The notes under the pieces: generated by a model | Seen by the model: only the letters and a program-made list of their open reading frames with translations | Told to the model about the DNA's origin: nothing | Database searches by the model: none | Translations under genes and position numbers: made by a program | Assembly (NCBI RefSeq): GCF_037975245.1 | Contig: NC_092567.1 | Span: forward strand, 21,672,376-21,736,375 | Source of the DNA: Apostichopus japonicus | Lineage: Eukaryota > Echinodermata > Holothuroidea > Aspidochirotida > Stichopodidae | Direction of reading: 5' to 3' | DNA length: 64,000 nucleotides | In this document: piece by piece, positions 61,498-64,000 of the stretch | How positions within the stretch are numbered: position 1 is the stretch's first letter | Layout: every line of letters starts with the position of its first letter

Positions 61498-64000
61498 GTA
61501 AGTTTAACACATCGGTTCTGTTTCTGCAGGGCGGCGAGTGGGGAGAGGGAGGGGAGGGGTGTGGGCATAAGGTAGTGAGGGAGAACAAGCTTAATCCTGT
61601 AAATTGCACTTTTAATTAGGGAGCTGAAATGAAAGATGTTCTGTTTTTTATGTGGGGAAACGTAGTGTATTCTTAGTTCACTTGATGCATACTACATACT
61701 TTAAAGGAGCTACGAATATATATTATCATGTGGTCTGGCTATGTATGATTGGGTCTTGTGAAAAATTAAGACCTCAATTAAATCCTGAATATGCGCTTTA
61801 AATGAGCTTAGGACAGTTTCATTTTAATATTGTCAATGGTGTAGGTGTAGAAGTATGAGCCTTGAAGAGAAATGAATCCCTGAATGCTGCTTTAAAGTAG
61901 CTTAGGATAGTTTCATACTTGATATAGCCAATGGTGTGTAGGTTTAGAAGTATGAGTCTTGAAGTGAAATGAATATCTGAATGCTGCTTTAAAGTAGCTT
62001 AGGATAGTTTTTATATTTGATATAGCACATAGCTGTACCTCAGTTATTTAATGAGAAACTAAATTCTTAACCTGAATGCTACAAACAAATTTGAGCACTG
62101 AATATAAATTGCAGACTGGAATCTATTGATGTATGCTTCCAACCTCTACTAAAATGATAGCATGCCATGGAATAACGGGGTAATATATGGAAAAAAGTCT
62201 CAATTTTTATACCCATTTGTAAATTGCAATATACTCACTAGACCGACCAGATCAGGAACTGGTGATCAATGTCTAAATAACTTTGACCTTTTTTATTTTA
62301 ATTTTCTGGGTGGTAAAGTACTTATTTTTGCACTAGTTTCCCATTTTGCTCCCATTAACATCCTTGGGGTCAAGTAACTATTTTGAAAATAATATCAAAC
62401 ACGCAATTTTTAGATATGTGCTCACGGCAGGCACCCGAACACACGTCACATCAGACACCTTTCCAAACCGCTGACAAAAGGAAAAAGTTGTAAAATTTTA
62501 ACCCTGAAAGCTCCAAAGTAGCACTCCTCATGGATCTGTTTGTTCGTAAATGACTGATACTCTAGTATGCATTGTCATTTAGTTCTTATCAATCGATTCT
62601 GTTTGCAACACCTCTTTATCAAGGGGTAGGGAAACGAATGTGTTTAGTAACGAGGCATGGAACGGAAAACAAAAGCATGTGTCAAATCCGTGTTGATATC
62701 CCTTTGTCATCTTCTTGCCAAAAATACCCTTTTTTGCCATCTGTGTCATAGTAATAACGTCAGAGTTTGACCAAGCGATCAATATTCCGATTCTTTGATA
62801 GTTTAGTTTTAGTCAGGTTGCACTGTGCTTATTCTTATTTTTGGGGGGGGGGGGGGGGATTTGATTTAATTTGATTTGATTTGCTTGGTTTTTCCACTTT
62901 TATGGTTTGGTTACAAATTTTTTCATTTTTGTTGTGTTTCATTTGAGTTTTACTCAAAACTGAAAGCAAGTACAATAAAGTTGTACAATTCAAGAGAGAG
63001 AGTGATTTTTATTCCCGATTTATAGTTAGTATGAAATGTGAATTAACTTTCCTTGAAACACCATACTGCACCCATTAGAATGTCAATACTATATCATGTT
63101 TCGTGTATGTTGGTGAAACCACGGGAGGGGGAGTAGGAGGGGGAGGAGAAGGGGTTCAAGGGGATACGTTCTCAGGGCCCGGGTTCAGTTAATAGCCGCA
63201 GGGAAATTTATAGGATAAAGAATCATATTCTCAGTTTTGATAGTGCACTACTTAAAAAAGACTTCAGAACAGCTCTCTCTTAGCCATTCAGTCAAGATTC
63301 AAGACTCGGTGGGTTGCCATGGTACTGGGCTTTCACTGTTGTGGTGGCATTTCATTTCATTAATTTAATTTACTTGGTTATGAATTTACCAGATATTTAA
63401 TTCACTTGATAAATAGGTCTGTACTGTGCCTATACAGTATATGTTGCATAATCTGTATAGTGGTGAATATCTGCTCAGATGGAGACAGATACGGTATTAG
63501 TTAAGGGTACCGTGCATATATTTAGTGATTGTGGATATGGACAGAAATTCTTGGAAGTGACAAAATTTGTCACACATTATTAAATTTTTGGAAATTAAGC
63601 CTGATAAAGAGGGTTTGTCATATTATATACAGTACTGTTCGAATCACAGTGCATGTATTCTCAAAGACCAGCAAGTATATAAACATGACAGTACATAATA
63701 CTGTAACATATATGTGAATGATCTGATTAGAAATATGTTGCAATGTTGAATGTTCTTTTAGTACACATTTGCAGTGGAAAATGTCTGAGGTTGTACATTG
63801 ACAGTACCTGGTAGTGTGAGATTAATGGTTGCTATGTACAGTAAGGATGCTGTGGAGTTCCATTATATTGCAGACAGTGGGATCCAAGTTCAATCCAGCA
63901 CTGTTCTCTCTCTCTCTTTACAGCTGAATCTACAATGGGTGTATGTACAGTGGAACTAGTAAATTAAGCTTGCACAAACTGTATACAACATGTACAAAGC
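61498..64000. other. Presumed intron of the unrecognised gene
   Basis: After the GTAAGT donor there is the 97-bp tandem repeat, a G13 tract near 62844, G-rich DNA at 63122-63160 and AT-rich unique sequence. No confident next exon before the window ends. Confidence 0.45.
61787..62040. repeat. Tandem repeat of about 97 bp, 2.6 copies
   Basis: Units start at about 61787, 61883 and 61980. They share GCTTTAAAGTAGCTTAGGAT, a CAATGGTGT..GTAG stretch, and AAGTATGAG followed by CTTGAAG. Confidence 0.85.

Noticed and set aside
63922-63957. Possible short exon after ctctctctctctttacag
   Set aside because: In phase 0 with the 61.26-kb exon it reads LNLQWVYVQWN then stop. The CT tract is a plain microsatellite, so support is too weak.

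Overview
This is a eukaryotic, metazoan-type window. It is AT-rich, with small exons, long introns, many AT, G-tract and pentanucleotide microsatellites, tRNA-derived SINEs and short inverted-repeat transposons. Nothing prokaryotic is visible: there are no operons and no long ORFs. The LIM gene, the frequent TAGGCCTA and TACAGTA palindromes and the type of repeats suggest a marine invertebrate. An echinoderm such as a sea cucumber is my best guess, but this is inference and not proven by the sequence.

One gene can be assembled with confidence. From about 5.3 to 19.4 kb on the + strand lies a cysteine- and glycine-rich protein / muscle LIM protein gene (CRP/CSRP/MLP family). Four shared coding exons (5305-5401, 6537-6714, 7307-7439, 8035-8128) encode LIM1, its Gly-rich tail, a linker and nearly all of LIM2. 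Three different terminal exons (9266-9339, 13934-14010, 19334-19407) each have a good acceptor, the same phase and their own stop. Each supplies the last zinc-binding cysteine of LIM2 plus a different Gly-rich tail. The predicted products are 191, 192 and 191 aa, the classic two-LIM CRP size. Such an array of mutually exclusive last exons is the most interesting coding feature here.

From 19.4 to 61.2 kb no gene can be assembled with confidence. A weak two-exon microprotein candidate (22142-22209 + 23790-23853) starts in a YY1-like AAGATGGCGGC context. The rest is repeats and unique DNA. The repeats include a 440-bp palindromic element with perfect 35-bp terminal inverted repeats, an internal GATATC array and a 6-bp target duplication (22931-23370). 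There is a 1677-bp non-autonomous hAT-like element with a perfect 8-bp target duplication (43934-45610). A hairpin with arms of about 125 bp lies at 26846-27134. Five copies of a small GCTGCAGC-rich inverted-repeat element occur, three of them within the LIM locus. There is a TACAG pentanucleotide field interrupted by a SINE (34846-35900), and a 22-bp minisatellite of about 0.9 kb (54278-55190). Several repeat-poor stretches (about 41.1-41.5, 50.0-50.5, 51.2-52.1 and 56.8-57.2 kb) look like possible conserved regulatory DNA, but this cannot be tested here.

At 61259-61497 a strong acceptor and a strong GTAAGT donor frame a probable 5' exon of a second + strand gene that I do not recognise. It would hold 5' UTR, a 28-codon upstream ORF and a 39-codon coding start. 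The rest of that gene lies downstream of the window or in undetected exons.
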